The position numbers were made by a program, and so were the translations under genes. This document shows, piece by piece, positions 33,872 through 41,572 of a DNA stretch of 64,000 nucleotides. The notes below the pieces were generated by a model, which was not told the origin of the DNA, did no database searches, and worked only from the letters and a program-made list of their open reading frames with translations. Position 1 is the first letter of the stretch. Every line of letters begins with the position of its first letter. Source of the DNA: Methylobacterium soli (GTDB taxonomy: Bacteria > Pseudomonadota > Alphaproteobacteria > Rhizobiales > Beijerinckiaceae); the NCBI RefSeq assembly GCF_008806385.1, contig NZ_VZZK01000026.1, positions 34,472 through 98,471 on the forward strand. Direction: 5' to 3'.

Positions 33872-34174
33872 CGCCTCGAGACCTTCCCGCATGCGCCCGG
33901 CCTGACGGCCCGGCTTCGCTGTGCTGAAATGGGCGCGCATGGCGGCGTGGAAAGTCCCTTTGGCCGGCGCCCGTCCCAGTTGCCGGCGGATGTGCGACCG
34001 TTTGGACACAACCTTGAGTGTATTCAATCCGTCGGCTTGCTTGGCGATAGACTTCACTTAAGCTCAGGCCTGCCCGCCTCGGATTCGGAGGGGGGCAACC
34101 TCCATCTCGGGTGCGTCGGAAACGGCGCTCCCTTTTTTTCGTTGAGGCCCTGTCTCACCCGGAGATCGATCGCC

Positions 34175-34402
34175 TTGGCCGTCACCCTCGTCCTGCCTCT
34201 GGCCGAAGCCGCCATGTTCACGGCGGGCTGTCTCGTCATCCACACGCAGAGGCGGCGGGCCGATCAGGTCACGGTCGCGCTCGCCTGCATCGCCGTGCTC
34301 CTCGCCTTCGTGCTCGGCCTCGCGCTCACCCCCGACAGCTTCCTGGGCGACCAGTTGATGGTCGCCATCGAGAACGGCGAGCTCGGCCAGCAGATCGATT
34401 GA
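34175..34402 (+). CDS. Small two-helix membrane protein (TTG start)
   Basis: A 75-aa frame with two hydrophobic helices (AVTLVLPLAEAAMFTAGCLV and VALACIAVLLAFVLGLAL) and an acidic tail (MVAIENGELGQQID). It has no ATG near the start. TTG at 34175 with GGAGA upstream is the best choice. ATG at 34214 would remove the first helix. I do not recognise a family. Coding is supported by the hydrophobic pattern and a clean stop just before the convergent gene. Confidence 0.5.
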   Translation: MAVTLVLPLAEAAMFTAGCLVIHTQRRRADQVTVALACIAVLLAFVLGLALTPDSFLGDQLMVAIENGELGQQID

Positions 34403-34421
34403 GAGGCGGCCGGGAGGCCGC

Positions 34422-35360
34422 TCAAGCCGGGTCGGATCTGGCCTCCCTCCGAGGCGGCGCGGCCTTGGCGCGGCGGGCGGCGGCGACGTCGTAATCGTCC
34501 CGCGGCACCCGCGCGAGGAAGCGCTCGGCCAGCTCGAACACCAGCAGGTCCGGCCGCACCCGCTCGATGTAGCCCCAGTCGAGGCTCGACGACCAGACGA
34601 AGTGCACCTCGGCGAAGCTCTCCGCCAGGAGCCCGGTCAGCATGATCGGGGCGAAATGCGCGTAGGAATCCCCGAACAGGACGAGGCGCCGCCGGTCGAT
34701 GCTGGGATCGGCGTTGCGATAGATCACGTGGGCGCCGGTATGCAGCGCGCTCGCGCGCCCCTCCGCCTCGTAGGCCTCCACCAGGGCGCCCGCATGGACG
34801 CGCTCGGCGGCGCGCGGGATCACGAGGTGGCTCACCGTCTCCCGCGGCTGGCCGGGGGCCTTCTCGCCGAGGTCCATCAGCCGCTCGGCCTCGAAGCGGG
34901 GGCGGGCGCCGATCTCGGGCGGGGGCACCGCCCCGAGCGCCCGCATCAGCTCCCGATAGGCCAGGAGATAACCCTCGACCGACCAATGCGTGTCGGTCCG
35001 CAGGTAGAGGGGGGCGCCGTCGCGGGCCGCGCGGAAGGGCTGGAGCAGGTCGAGATAGGCCGCGTTGCGGGCAAGGCGCCGGGCGAGCACCCGCGTCGGG
35101 GCCCGGCCCGGATCGTAGGCGAGGTCACCGGCCAGGTTGTCGTAGACGGAGAGCTTCTCGGGCACGATCAGGGTGGCCGAGCGGATGCCCAGGCGCGCGG
35201 CCCGCGCGGCGCGCGCCTCGATCAGCCGCGCCCAGGCGCGCAGGCGCCACCAGCGCCCGAGCCCGTGCCCGTACTGGTCCATGACGCGGTTGCTGCCCCC
35301 CGTGAGGAAGAGCCAGCCGTCCCGCCCGGCATGCACTGGATCCCATCTTCTGGACAACAT
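34422..35360 (-). CDS. AlgX/AlgJ-like SGNH-fold protein
   Basis: A 312-aa protein of the alginate O-acetyltransferase (AlgX/AlgJ) SGNH-like family. Signatures are GRDGWLFLTGGSNRVMDQYG, YLRTDTHWSVEGYLLAY (with the Asp-x-His motif) and VLFGDSYAHFAP (the GDSY serine block). The first residues show no signal peptide (MLSRRWDPVHAG), unlike AlgX. So this one may stay in the cytoplasm or use a distinct route. No polysaccharide biosynthesis gene is near. Acetyl transfer to a glycan is inferred from the family. Confidence 0.8.
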   Translation of the reverse strand: MLSRRWDPVHAGRDGWLFLTGGSNRVMDQYGHGLGRWWRLRAWARLIEARAARAARLGIRSATLIVPEKLSVYDNLAGDLAYDPGRAPTRVLARRLARNAAYLDLLQPFRAARDGAPLYLRTDTHWSVEGYLLAYRELMRALGAVPPPEIGARPRFEAERLMDLGEKAPGQPRETVSHLVIPRAAERVHAGALVEAYEAEGRASALHTGAHVIYRNADPSIDRRRLVLFGDSYAHFAPIMLTGLLAESFAEVHFVWSSSLDWGYIERVRPDLLVFELAERFLARVPRDDYDVAAARRAKAAPPRREARSDPA

Positions 35361-35564
35361 CAGGCGTCTTTAGCCAGACCGGAGGGGAAGCGAAACCGGG
35401 GCGCGGCCCGCCTCCGCCGGCCTGCGAGGAGGGCGCCGAGGCCGCATTCCGCGCTTTTAGCCGCCTTCCGAAGCGGGCAGGCGTCGCAGGAAGCGGTCCG
35501 GGTCCGCTGGACCTCGCGCCCGCTTGCGCCATTTGGGCCGGCAGCGCCGCCCAATCCGGATCCG

Positions 35565-36095
35565 ATGTCCCACGCCGAACCCACGCCCGATCCGCTGATC
35601 CTGACCCTCGCCTTCGACGAGCCCACCTTCGCGCGCTTCGACGGGCTGCGCCGGCGTCACTTCCCGGAGGCGCTCAACCACATTCCGGCCCACGCCACCC
35701 TGTTCCACCACCTGCCCGGCCTGCACGAGCCCGGCGTGCGCGAGACCATCGCGAGCCTCGTGCGCACGCAGGCGCCCCCCGAGGTGGCGGTGACGGGCCT
35801 GCGCTTCATCGGGCGCGGCGTCGTCTACACGCTGGAATCCGAGGCGCTGTCGGGCTTCCGGACTCGCCTCGCCCAGGCCTTCTCGGCCCATCTCACCGCG
35901 CAGGACCGGCAGGGCTGGCGCCCGCACGTCACCGTCCAGAACAAGGCGAAGCCGGAGGTGGCGCGCGCGCTCCACGCCGCGCTGGCGCAGGATTTCATGC
36001 CGTTCCGCTTCGTCGCACCCGGATTGCGGCTGTGGCGTTATCTCGGCGGGCCCTGGGACGAGCGGGCCCGCTTCGCCTTCGGAGAGAACTCGTGA
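35565..36095 (+). CDS. 2'-5' RNA ligase-family protein
   Basis: A 176-aa member of the 2H phosphoesterase superfamily. Both HxT/HxT-type motifs are present: HATLFHHL (His43) and HVTVQNKA (about 125). Bacterial members (LigT/ThpR) act on 2'-5' phosphodiesters or cyclic phosphates. Substrate unknown. ATG at 35565 with CCGGAT before it. The PAP2 gene follows 40 bp downstream in the same direction. Confidence 0.85.
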   Translation: MSHAEPTPDPLILTLAFDEPTFARFDGLRRRHFPEALNHIPAHATLFHHLPGLHEPGVRETIASLVRTQAPPEVAVTGLRFIGRGVVYTLESEALSGFRTRLAQAFSAHLTAQDRQGWRPHVTVQNKAKPEVARALHAALAQDFMPFRFVAPGLRLWRYLGGPWDERARFAFGENS

Positions 36096-36135
36096 TGCCC
36101 CCCGCCCTGCCGCGAAACGTCCGGAGGATGCGACC

Positions 36136-36894
36136 GTGAAGGCGCTCCACTCCGCGCGCGGAAACCCGCTCTTCAGCCATGCCACCGCGGTCTGGCTGCG
36201 CTTTCGCCTCAACGAGGTCGGGCCGCTGGCCGCCCTCCTGACGCTGAGTTTCCTCGGCTACGGCTTCTTCTACCTCGCGGACGAGGTCGGCGAGGGCTCG
36301 ACCGCGGCGCTCGACCGCAAGATCCTCCTGGCCCTGCGCAATCCCGCCGACCTCTCCGACCCGATCGGGCCGCGCTGGCTCGAGGAGACGATGCGGGACA
36401 TCACCGGCCTCGGCAGCGTCTTCACCATCGTGTTCGTGACGGCCGCGGTCGCGGTCTACCTGGCGCTCGCCAACAAGCGCCGCATCGCCCTGTTCGTGGT
36501 CGCGGCGGTGGGCGGGGGCGAACTCGTCTCGACGGTGCTCAAGCTGTTCTATCACCGGCCCCGGCCCGACCTCGTGCCCCACGGCATGGAGGTGTTCACC
36601 GCGAGCTTCCCGAGCGGCCACGCCATGATGTCGGCCATCGCCTACCTGACGCTGGCGACGCTGATCGCCCGCATCGATCCGCATCGGCGCGTCAAGGCTC
36701 TGGTCCTGTTCCTCGGCGTGTTCGTCACCCTCTGCGTCGGGGTCAGCCGGGTCTATCTCGGGGTGCATTGGCCGAGCGACGTGCTGGCCGGCTGGTGCGT
36801 CGGCGCGGCCTGGGCGGCCCTGTGCTGGTTCGTCGCGCTTCAGCTCCAGCGCAAGGGCGAGGTCGAGGCCCCGGACCCGCCCCCGCCGGCCTGA
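36136..36894 (+). CDS. PAP2-family membrane phosphatase
   Basis: A 252-aa integral membrane acid phosphatase. The three motifs are KLFYHRPRPDL, SFPSGHAMMSAIAY and SRVYLGVHWPSDVLAG, with hydrophobic helices around them. Likely substrates are lipid phosphates such as undecaprenyl diphosphate or phosphatidylglycerol phosphate. The start is GTG at 36136 with GGAGG upstream. An ATG at 36128 starts a four-codon frame (ATG CGA CCG TGA) that overlaps the GTG and could modulate initiation. Confidence 0.9.
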   Translation: MKALHSARGNPLFSHATAVWLRFRLNEVGPLAALLTLSFLGYGFFYLADEVGEGSTAALDRKILLALRNPADLSDPIGPRWLEETMRDITGLGSVFTIVFVTAAVAVYLALANKRRIALFVVAAVGGGELVSTVLKLFYHRPRPDLVPHGMEVFTASFPSGHAMMSAIAYLTLATLIARIDPHRRVKALVLFLGVFVTLCVGVSRVYLGVHWPSDVLAGWCVGAAWAALCWFVALQLQRKGEVEAPDPPPPA

Positions 36895-37029
36895 CCCGGC
36901 GGAACACAGCCTCCCGGGCTGGCGTTCGAGGAGCCAAGGGGGCGCCCCAACCGGGCATCGCCCCGCACGGGGCAGCGCGCCCCGCACGGGGCATCGCCCC
37001 GCGGCATCCACCCAGCATCGGCGAGGCCC

Positions 37030-38349
37030 ATGGCGGACGACGACACGAACCTGTCCCGGCGCAACCTCCTGCGGGCCGGCGGCGCCACGCTGACGGGCGC
37101 GGCCTTCGCGATGGCGGCCCCGGCCTCCGCCGCCCAGAACCCGCCCGGCGGCCCCGCGGTGCCGGCCGATACCGGCGCGGTGCAGGGCGGCAAGATCGTG
37201 TTCCCGAACTGGCGCGGCCCCGGCGACCGCACGCCCCCGCCGCCTCCGGCCCCGATGCCGCCGGAGAAGCGGGTCGGGTTCTGCGTCGTCGGGCTCGGGC
37301 GGCTCAGCCTGGAGGAGATCCTGCCGGCCCTGGCGCAGTGCAAGCGGGCGCGCCTGACGGCCCTGATGTCGGGCAGCCCCGACAAGGCCCGGCTCGTGGC
37401 CGAGCAATACGGAATCGCCCCGGAGGCGGTCTACGGCTACGGCGACTGGGACCGGCTGCGGCAGAACCCGGCGGTGCAGGCCGTCTACGTCGTGACCCCG
37501 AACGCGCTGCACCGCGACCACGTGCTGGCGGCGGCGGGGGCGGGCAAGGCGGTGCTCTGCGAGAAGCCGATGGCGGCCTCCTCCGCGCAGGCCCGCGAGA
37601 TGATCGCGGCCTGCGAGAAGGCCAATGTCAGGCTGATGATCGCCTATCGCTGCCAGTACGAGCCCTATAACCGCGAGGTGACGCGGCTTTCCCGGTCCGG
37701 CACCCTCGGCAAGCCCCGCCTGATCCAGGCCTTCAACGGCCAGACCACGGGCCTGCCCGAGCAGTGGCGGCTCAAGAAGGCGCTGGCGGGCGGGGGCGCC
37801 CTGCCGGATATCGGGCTCTACTGCCTCAACGGCACCCGGGCGCTCCTGGGCGAGGAGCCGGTCTCGGTCCAGGCCCAGATCATCTCGCCGCCCGAAGACC
37901 CGAAATTCGGCGAGGTCGAGGAGAGCGTCGCCTTCACCCTGCGCTTCCCCTCCGGCGTCATCGCCCAGTGCCTGACGAGCTACGGCGTGCACGAATCCCG
38001 CCGCCTGACGGTGCACACGGCCGGCGCCGACATCGATCTCGAGAACGCCTTCGCGTATGAGGGCCAGCGCCTGATCGTCTCCCACAAGGACGGCAAGCAG
38101 GAATCGCGCGACAACCGGGTGCTCGCGCAGAAGAACCAGTTCGCCCTGGAGATCGACCACTTCGCCCGCTGCCTGCAGGAGAACCGCCGCCCGCGCACGC
38201 CCGGCGAGGAGGGCCTGCAGGACCATGTCCTGATGGAGGCGATCTACGAGGCGGCCCGCAGCGGCGCCATCGTGGCGGTCGGCCCGCCGCCGGGAGCCGC
38301 CGAGGGCCTCGACGTCACCCGCGGGCCGGAACTCGACGAAGCCGGCTGA
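37030..38349 (+). CDS. Gfo/Idh/MocA oxidoreductase with Tat signal
   Basis: A 439-aa sugar oxidoreductase of the glucose-fructose oxidoreductase type. The N-terminus has a twin-arginine motif (SRRNLLRAGG) then a hydrophobic core ending in APASAA, so it is exported folded with its cofactor, as is Zymomonas GFOR. The Rossmann motif is GFCVVGLGRLSLEEIL, the cofactor-site block is CEKPMAASSAQAREMI with the EKP motif, and YRCQYEPYN follows. Between the signal and the catalytic domain lies a Pro-rich linker (PPPPPAPMP). A GC-rich repeat (CCCCGCACGGGGC, twice) lies upstream in 36958-36995. Confidence 0.88.
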   Translation: MADDDTNLSRRNLLRAGGATLTGAAFAMAAPASAAQNPPGGPAVPADTGAVQGGKIVFPNWRGPGDRTPPPPPAPMPPEKRVGFCVVGLGRLSLEEILPALAQCKRARLTALMSGSPDKARLVAEQYGIAPEAVYGYGDWDRLRQNPAVQAVYVVTPNALHRDHVLAAAGAGKAVLCEKPMAASSAQAREMIAACEKANVRLMIAYRCQYEPYNREVTRLSRSGTLGKPRLIQAFNGQTTGLPEQWRLKKALAGGGALPDIGLYCLNGTRALLGEEPVSVQAQIISPPEDPKFGEVEESVAFTLRFPSGVIAQCLTSYGVHESRRLTVHTAGADIDLENAFAYEGQRLIVSHKDGKQESRDNRVLAQKNQFALEIDHFARCLQENRRPRTPGEEGLQDHVLMEAIYEAARSGAIVAVGPPPGAAEGLDVTRGPELDEAG

Positions 38350-38359
38350 GGCCGCGCCC

Positions 38360-38581
38360 TCAATAATGCGGGGGCGGCGGCTCCGGGGCGCGCGGGTCGC
38401 CGCCGCGCTCCCCCGCCTCCTCGACGCGCTCCCGCAGGGCCGCCACCTGCCGGGTCAGGCGGTCGATCAGGCGCCACTGGTCGGTGATCGTCCGGTTCAG
38501 GTCCTCGATCGCGCGGTCCTGCTCGGTCAGGCGCATCTCCAGCCGGTCGATCCGGGCGGCGTCGTCCAGCCCGGCGCTCAT
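38360..38581 (-). CDS. slyX: SlyX-family coiled-coil protein
   Basis: A 73-aa protein: RIDRLEMRLTEQDRAIEDLN is the SlyX-type coiled coil, and the tail is Pro-rich (EPPPPHY). SlyX has no known function. The start codon overlaps the trhO stop by 4 bp (ATGA), so they are coupled. Confidence 0.88.
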   Translation of the reverse strand: MSAGLDDAARIDRLEMRLTEQDRAIEDLNRTITDQWRLIDRLTRQVAALRERVEEAGERGGDPRAPEPPPPHY

Positions 38582-39330
38582 CGCAGGGCCTCCGGCGGGT
38601 GGTCGGGCCGCTCGTCGAGGCCGTGGCCGAGCGCGATGCGCCCGTCGAACACGAAGCAATCGCCCTGCCAGCGGCTCTCCCCTTCCGGCACGCGCTCGAG
38701 ATATTTCAGGATGCCGCCCTGGAGCAGGTGCACCTCGGCAAAGCCCTTGGCCTTCAGGTAGGCCCCGGCCTTCTCGCAGCGGATGCCCCCGGTGCAGAAC
38801 AGGGCCACGGCCGGCTGCGCCGCCGGATCGAGCCGATCGGCGTAATCGCGAAAATCGCCGAAGCGGCGAATCCCCGGATCGACCGCGCCCCGGAAGGTGC
38901 CGAGCCCGACCTCGAAGGCGTTGCGGGTGTCGATCACCAGGAGGTCCGGCCGGTCGAGGAGGGCGTTCCAATCCTCCGGTGCGACGCGGGTGCCGACATC
39001 GCCCGTGGGGTCGGTGGTGCCGCAATCGAAGGTGACGATCTCGGGCTTGAACTTCACCTTCATGTGCCGGAAGGGCGGCGCCTGCGCTCCCGACAGCTTG
39101 CATTCCAGCCCATCGAGCCGCCCGGCGAGGAGCGGCCCCTCGCGAAGCGCGCCGAGGAACGCCGCGATGGCGTCCTGCGTGCCCGCGACCGTGCCGTTGA
39201 TCCCCTCGCGGGCGATCAGCAGCGTGCCGGTGAGGCCGAGAGATTCGCACAACGCCAGCAGCGGCGCCCGGAGGGCCTCCGCATCGGGAAGCGGCGTGAA
39301 CTGGTAGAGGGCGGCGACGGTGTAGGACAT
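38578..39330 (-). CDS. trhO: tRNA uridine hydroxylase TrhO (rhodanese-type)
   Basis: A 250-aa rhodanese-domain protein of the YceA/TrhO group, which makes 5-hydroxyuridine at the wobble position 34 of tRNA using O2. The active-site loop is CTGGIRCEKAGAYL, near residue 180. The N-terminal ferredoxin-like part starts YTVAALYQFTPLPDAEALRA. Size is short compared with E. coli (350 aa), since the C-terminal Cys-rich Zn part is missing; that is common in alphaproteobacteria. It is coupled to slyX. Confidence 0.9.
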   Translation of the reverse strand: MSYTVAALYQFTPLPDAEALRAPLLALCESLGLTGTLLIAREGINGTVAGTQDAIAAFLGALREGPLLAGRLDGLECKLSGAQAPPFRHMKVKFKPEIVTFDCGTTDPTGDVGTRVAPEDWNALLDRPDLLVIDTRNAFEVGLGTFRGAVDPGIRRFGDFRDYADRLDPAAQPAVALFCTGGIRCEKAGAYLKAKGFAEVHLLQGGILKYLERVPEGESRWQGDCFVFDGRIALGHGLDERPDHPPEALR

Positions 39331-39513
39331 CGACCGGGGGTTTAGCAGGCGATGGCCGGGGGCGACACTGGCCCGGTGCTCCGGGCGCTGTCCTCGCTCC
39401 AGGCTGTGCTCGCGGGCGATGGTCGCGGGCTGCCGCTTCTTCAGCCTGCCGTGCCGGTTCGGCTGATCGCGCGCGATAATCGGGCCTCTCGTGCCTCGGA
39501 TCGAGGCCGGCGT

Positions 39514-39837
39514 CTAGACGCGTGCGTAGGCGCTCATGATTGCCGACAGCAGGCCTGGAAAGCGGGCATCCACCTCGGTGCAGCGCGAATGGTTCCGCAT
39601 CTCCACGCCGTGGCGCTCGCAACGGATCAATCCCGCCTCGCGCAGCACCTTGAAGTGGCTGGACAACGACGATTTCGGGATGACCCGGTCACCCACCGCG
39701 GAGACGGCCCTGCAGGCATCGACGCAGCCCGTGCCCGCGATCCTGGCGAAGATCGCCGCGCGTACGGGATCGGACAGCGCGTGCAGGATCGCTTCCGGTT
39801 GGACGTCCTCCAGCGCAGGGTGGAACAGGGGCCTCAT
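39514..39837 (-). CDS. ArsR-type HTH regulator
   Basis: A 107-aa winged-helix protein of the ArsR type. The helix-turn-helix segment is LSSHFKVLREAGLIRCERHG, preceded by LSDPVRAAIFARIA. Two cysteines (GCVDACRA) lie six residues before the HTH and could be redox or metal sensing, but are not the usual ELCVCDL motif. It is divergent from the SDR gene, with a symmetric site between. The pair has the standard layout of a self-repressing switch for the oxidoreductase. Confidence 0.88.
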   Translation of the reverse strand: MRPLFHPALEDVQPEAILHALSDPVRAAIFARIAGTGCVDACRAVSAVGDRVIPKSSLSSHFKVLREAGLIRCERHGVEMRNHSRCTEVDARFPGLLSAIMSAYARV

Positions 39838-39872
39838 GTTTTATCCATATGGGGGCTTGATCTCAGCTTCGG

Positions 39873-39893
39873 TAGTTCCGAAATTCCGAACTA
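39873..39893. promoter_or_regulatory. Candidate ArsR operator
   Basis: TAGTTC (39873-39878) and GAACTA (39888-39893) form an inverted repeat, and TTCCGAA occurs twice inside it. The site lies in the 107-bp gap between the ArsR gene and the SDR gene, 36 bp from the ArsR start. Confidence 0.55.
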
Positions 39894-39944
39894 TGGGACT
39901 AAGGCGACCATCCCGGAGCCGGCCCATCGCGAAGGCTAGCACAC

Positions 39945-40691
39945 ATGTCAAAGCTTGAGGGCAAGGTCGCCGTGGTGACCGGCGCATCGAAGGGCATCGG
40001 CGCGGCGATCGCCAAGACATTGGCGAAGGAGGGCGCGGCGATCGTGGTGAACTACGCGTCGAGCAAGGCGGGCGCGGAGGCGGTCGTGGCGGCCATCACG
40101 TCTGCCGGGGGCCGGGCCGTCGCGGTCCAGGGCGACGTCTCCCAAGCCGCAGAGGCGCAAGCCTTGATCGAGGCGGCGGTGCAGCAATTCGGCCGGCTCG
40201 ACGTGCTGGTCAACAATTCCGGCGTCTATGAATTCGCACCCATCGAGGACGTGACCGAGGCGCATTATCGCCGTCTCTTCGACGTCAACGTGCTGGGCGT
40301 CCTGCTGGCGACCCAAGCCGCGTCGAAGCATCTCGGGGACGGCGGCAGCATCATCAACATCTCGTCGGCCATCACCCATGTGCATACGCCGAGTGCGGCG
40401 GTCTATGCGGGGACCAAGGGCGCTCTGAACGCGATCTCGGGTGTCCTCGCCAACGAGCTGGCTCCGCGCAGGATCCGGGTCAACGTGGTCAGCCCCGGCT
40501 TCGTGGTGACCGAGGGCACGCATACCGCCGGCGTCGTCGGCTCCGACATGGAGGCGGGCTTCGTCGCACAGACGCCGCTCGGCCGGGCCGGCCAACCTGA
40601 CGACATCGCCGGCGTCGTCGCGTTCCTGGCATCCGACGATGCCCGCTGGCTGACCGGCGAGGACATCACCGCGAGCGGCGGTATTCGCTGA
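39945..40691 (+). CDS. Short-chain dehydrogenase/reductase
   Basis: A 248-aa classical SDR. The cofactor motif is TGASKGIGAAIAKTL, the NNSG motif is VLVNNSGVYEF and the catalytic site is Ser in ISSAITHVHTPSAAVYAGTKG with YxxxK. The preference for an Asn/Tyr at the end of beta-2 (VVNYASSKAG) suggests NADPH. FabG-like length, but the isolated position with an ArsR regulator points to a stress- or substrate-inducible reductase. Base use is slightly less GC-biased than in the flanking genes. Confidence 0.9.
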   Translation: MSKLEGKVAVVTGASKGIGAAIAKTLAKEGAAIVVNYASSKAGAEAVVAAITSAGGRAVAVQGDVSQAAEAQALIEAAVQQFGRLDVLVNNSGVYEFAPIEDVTEAHYRRLFDVNVLGVLLATQAASKHLGDGGSIINISSAITHVHTPSAAVYAGTKGALNAISGVLANELAPRRIRVNVVSPGFVVTEGTHTAGVVGSDMEAGFVAQTPLGRAGQPDDIAGVVAFLASDDARWLTGEDITASGGIR

Positions 40692-40851
40692 CGCGCGGCG
40701 ATGGTGCCTGCCTGCGCTCACGCATGGGGCGCGCAGGCGCAGGATCCGAACGCCTGATGAGGGCGGGCAGGCGGCTCTCGGCCGAGGTCATGCTGGCTGC
40801 CACATGTCCGCCTCTCCGGCCTCGCCTCCGAAAGGGTAGGGTGGCCCAACC

Positions 40852-40873
40852 CACCCGGGGCGGGTGTTTCCTC
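40852..40873 (+). terminator. Hairpin with short T-run after the SDR gene
   Basis: CACCCG (40852-40857) pairs with CGGGTG (40861-40866) and is followed by TTTCCTC. It lies 160 bp after the SDR stop and just before a possible next gene. The stem is short, so support is moderate. Confidence 0.4.
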
Positions 40874-40982
40874 ATACACGTCCGCGACGCGGACCCGGCC
40901 GGAAGACGCGGCGCGCGAGCCGTTGCCGGGTCCGGCCAGGTCCGAGTACGGGGAAGCCGGCATTCGCGAAGCGGGAACGGGC

Positions 40983-41402
40983 ATGGCGGAAGGTCAGGTC
41001 ATCACCCTGAGGCTCAGGATCCTGGATCCGCTCCCCGGCGTGGCCTACAGCCTGCAGAACCGGAAGAGCGAGCCGGTGGGGCAGGTCACCGCGGGTAATG
41101 GACCCATCGCGTTCGATGTGCCGGTCCGGGTCGCGCCGGGGCCGAGGCTCGCGGGGGATTTCGTCCGCCGCGAGGGGGCGGGTCGATGCTTCGTCTACAT
41201 CGCGATCGGCGAGCAGGCCGGGCAGCACCCCTCCGCATGGAGCCGGCGCGCCAAGGTCGACATCCCTGCGCTCTCCGCCGCGCTGCTGGACCAGGCCCTG
41301 GCCGGCGCCGTGCTCGAGGCCGAGCTTCCCGGCAGGGCGAAGGATGGCGGACCGGCCTGCGCGACGTTGCACCCGATCGCAGGCTGGCAACCCGTCGCCT
41401 GA
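40983..41402 (+). CDS. Probable DUF5990-family protein
   Basis: A 139-aa soluble protein. It reads MAEGQVITLRLRILDPLPGV then AYSLQNRKSEPVGQVTAGNG, GRCFVYIAIGEQAGQHPSAW and WSRRAKVDIPALSAALLDQA. The pattern agrees with DUF5990 as I remember it. No function is known. The start at 40983 is preceded by a weak purine stretch (GGGAACGGGC). An upstream in-frame ATG at 40923 would add 20 residues. Confidence 0.6.
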   Translation: MAEGQVITLRLRILDPLPGVAYSLQNRKSEPVGQVTAGNGPIAFDVPVRVAPGPRLAGDFVRREGAGRCFVYIAIGEQAGQHPSAWSRRAKVDIPALSAALLDQALAGAVLEAELPGRAKDGGPACATLHPIAGWQPVA

Positions 41403-41572
41403 CCACGCCCCGATGATCTGAGATCCGCGCGCCGCCTTGAGCGCAGATGGCCGCGTCAGGGGCGGTGAGACCGCGTCAAGGGCGGCGACGATCGGTTTCC
41501 AAGCTTTCGGTCCTGGTCCTCAACCGTGTTTCGACGGCCTCCCTTCGAGGGCTGAACCCGGACCGCCAGTCC

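Noticed and set aside
34602..35564. Long N-terminal extension of the 2'-5' RNA ligase-like frame
   Set aside because: The open frame extends far upstream, but that part is antisense to the AlgX-like gene. The family start is at 35565.
40666..40984. Minus-strand small frames between the SDR and DUF5990-like genes
   Set aside because: Arg/Pro-rich translations without family character. The gap more likely holds a terminator and a promoter.
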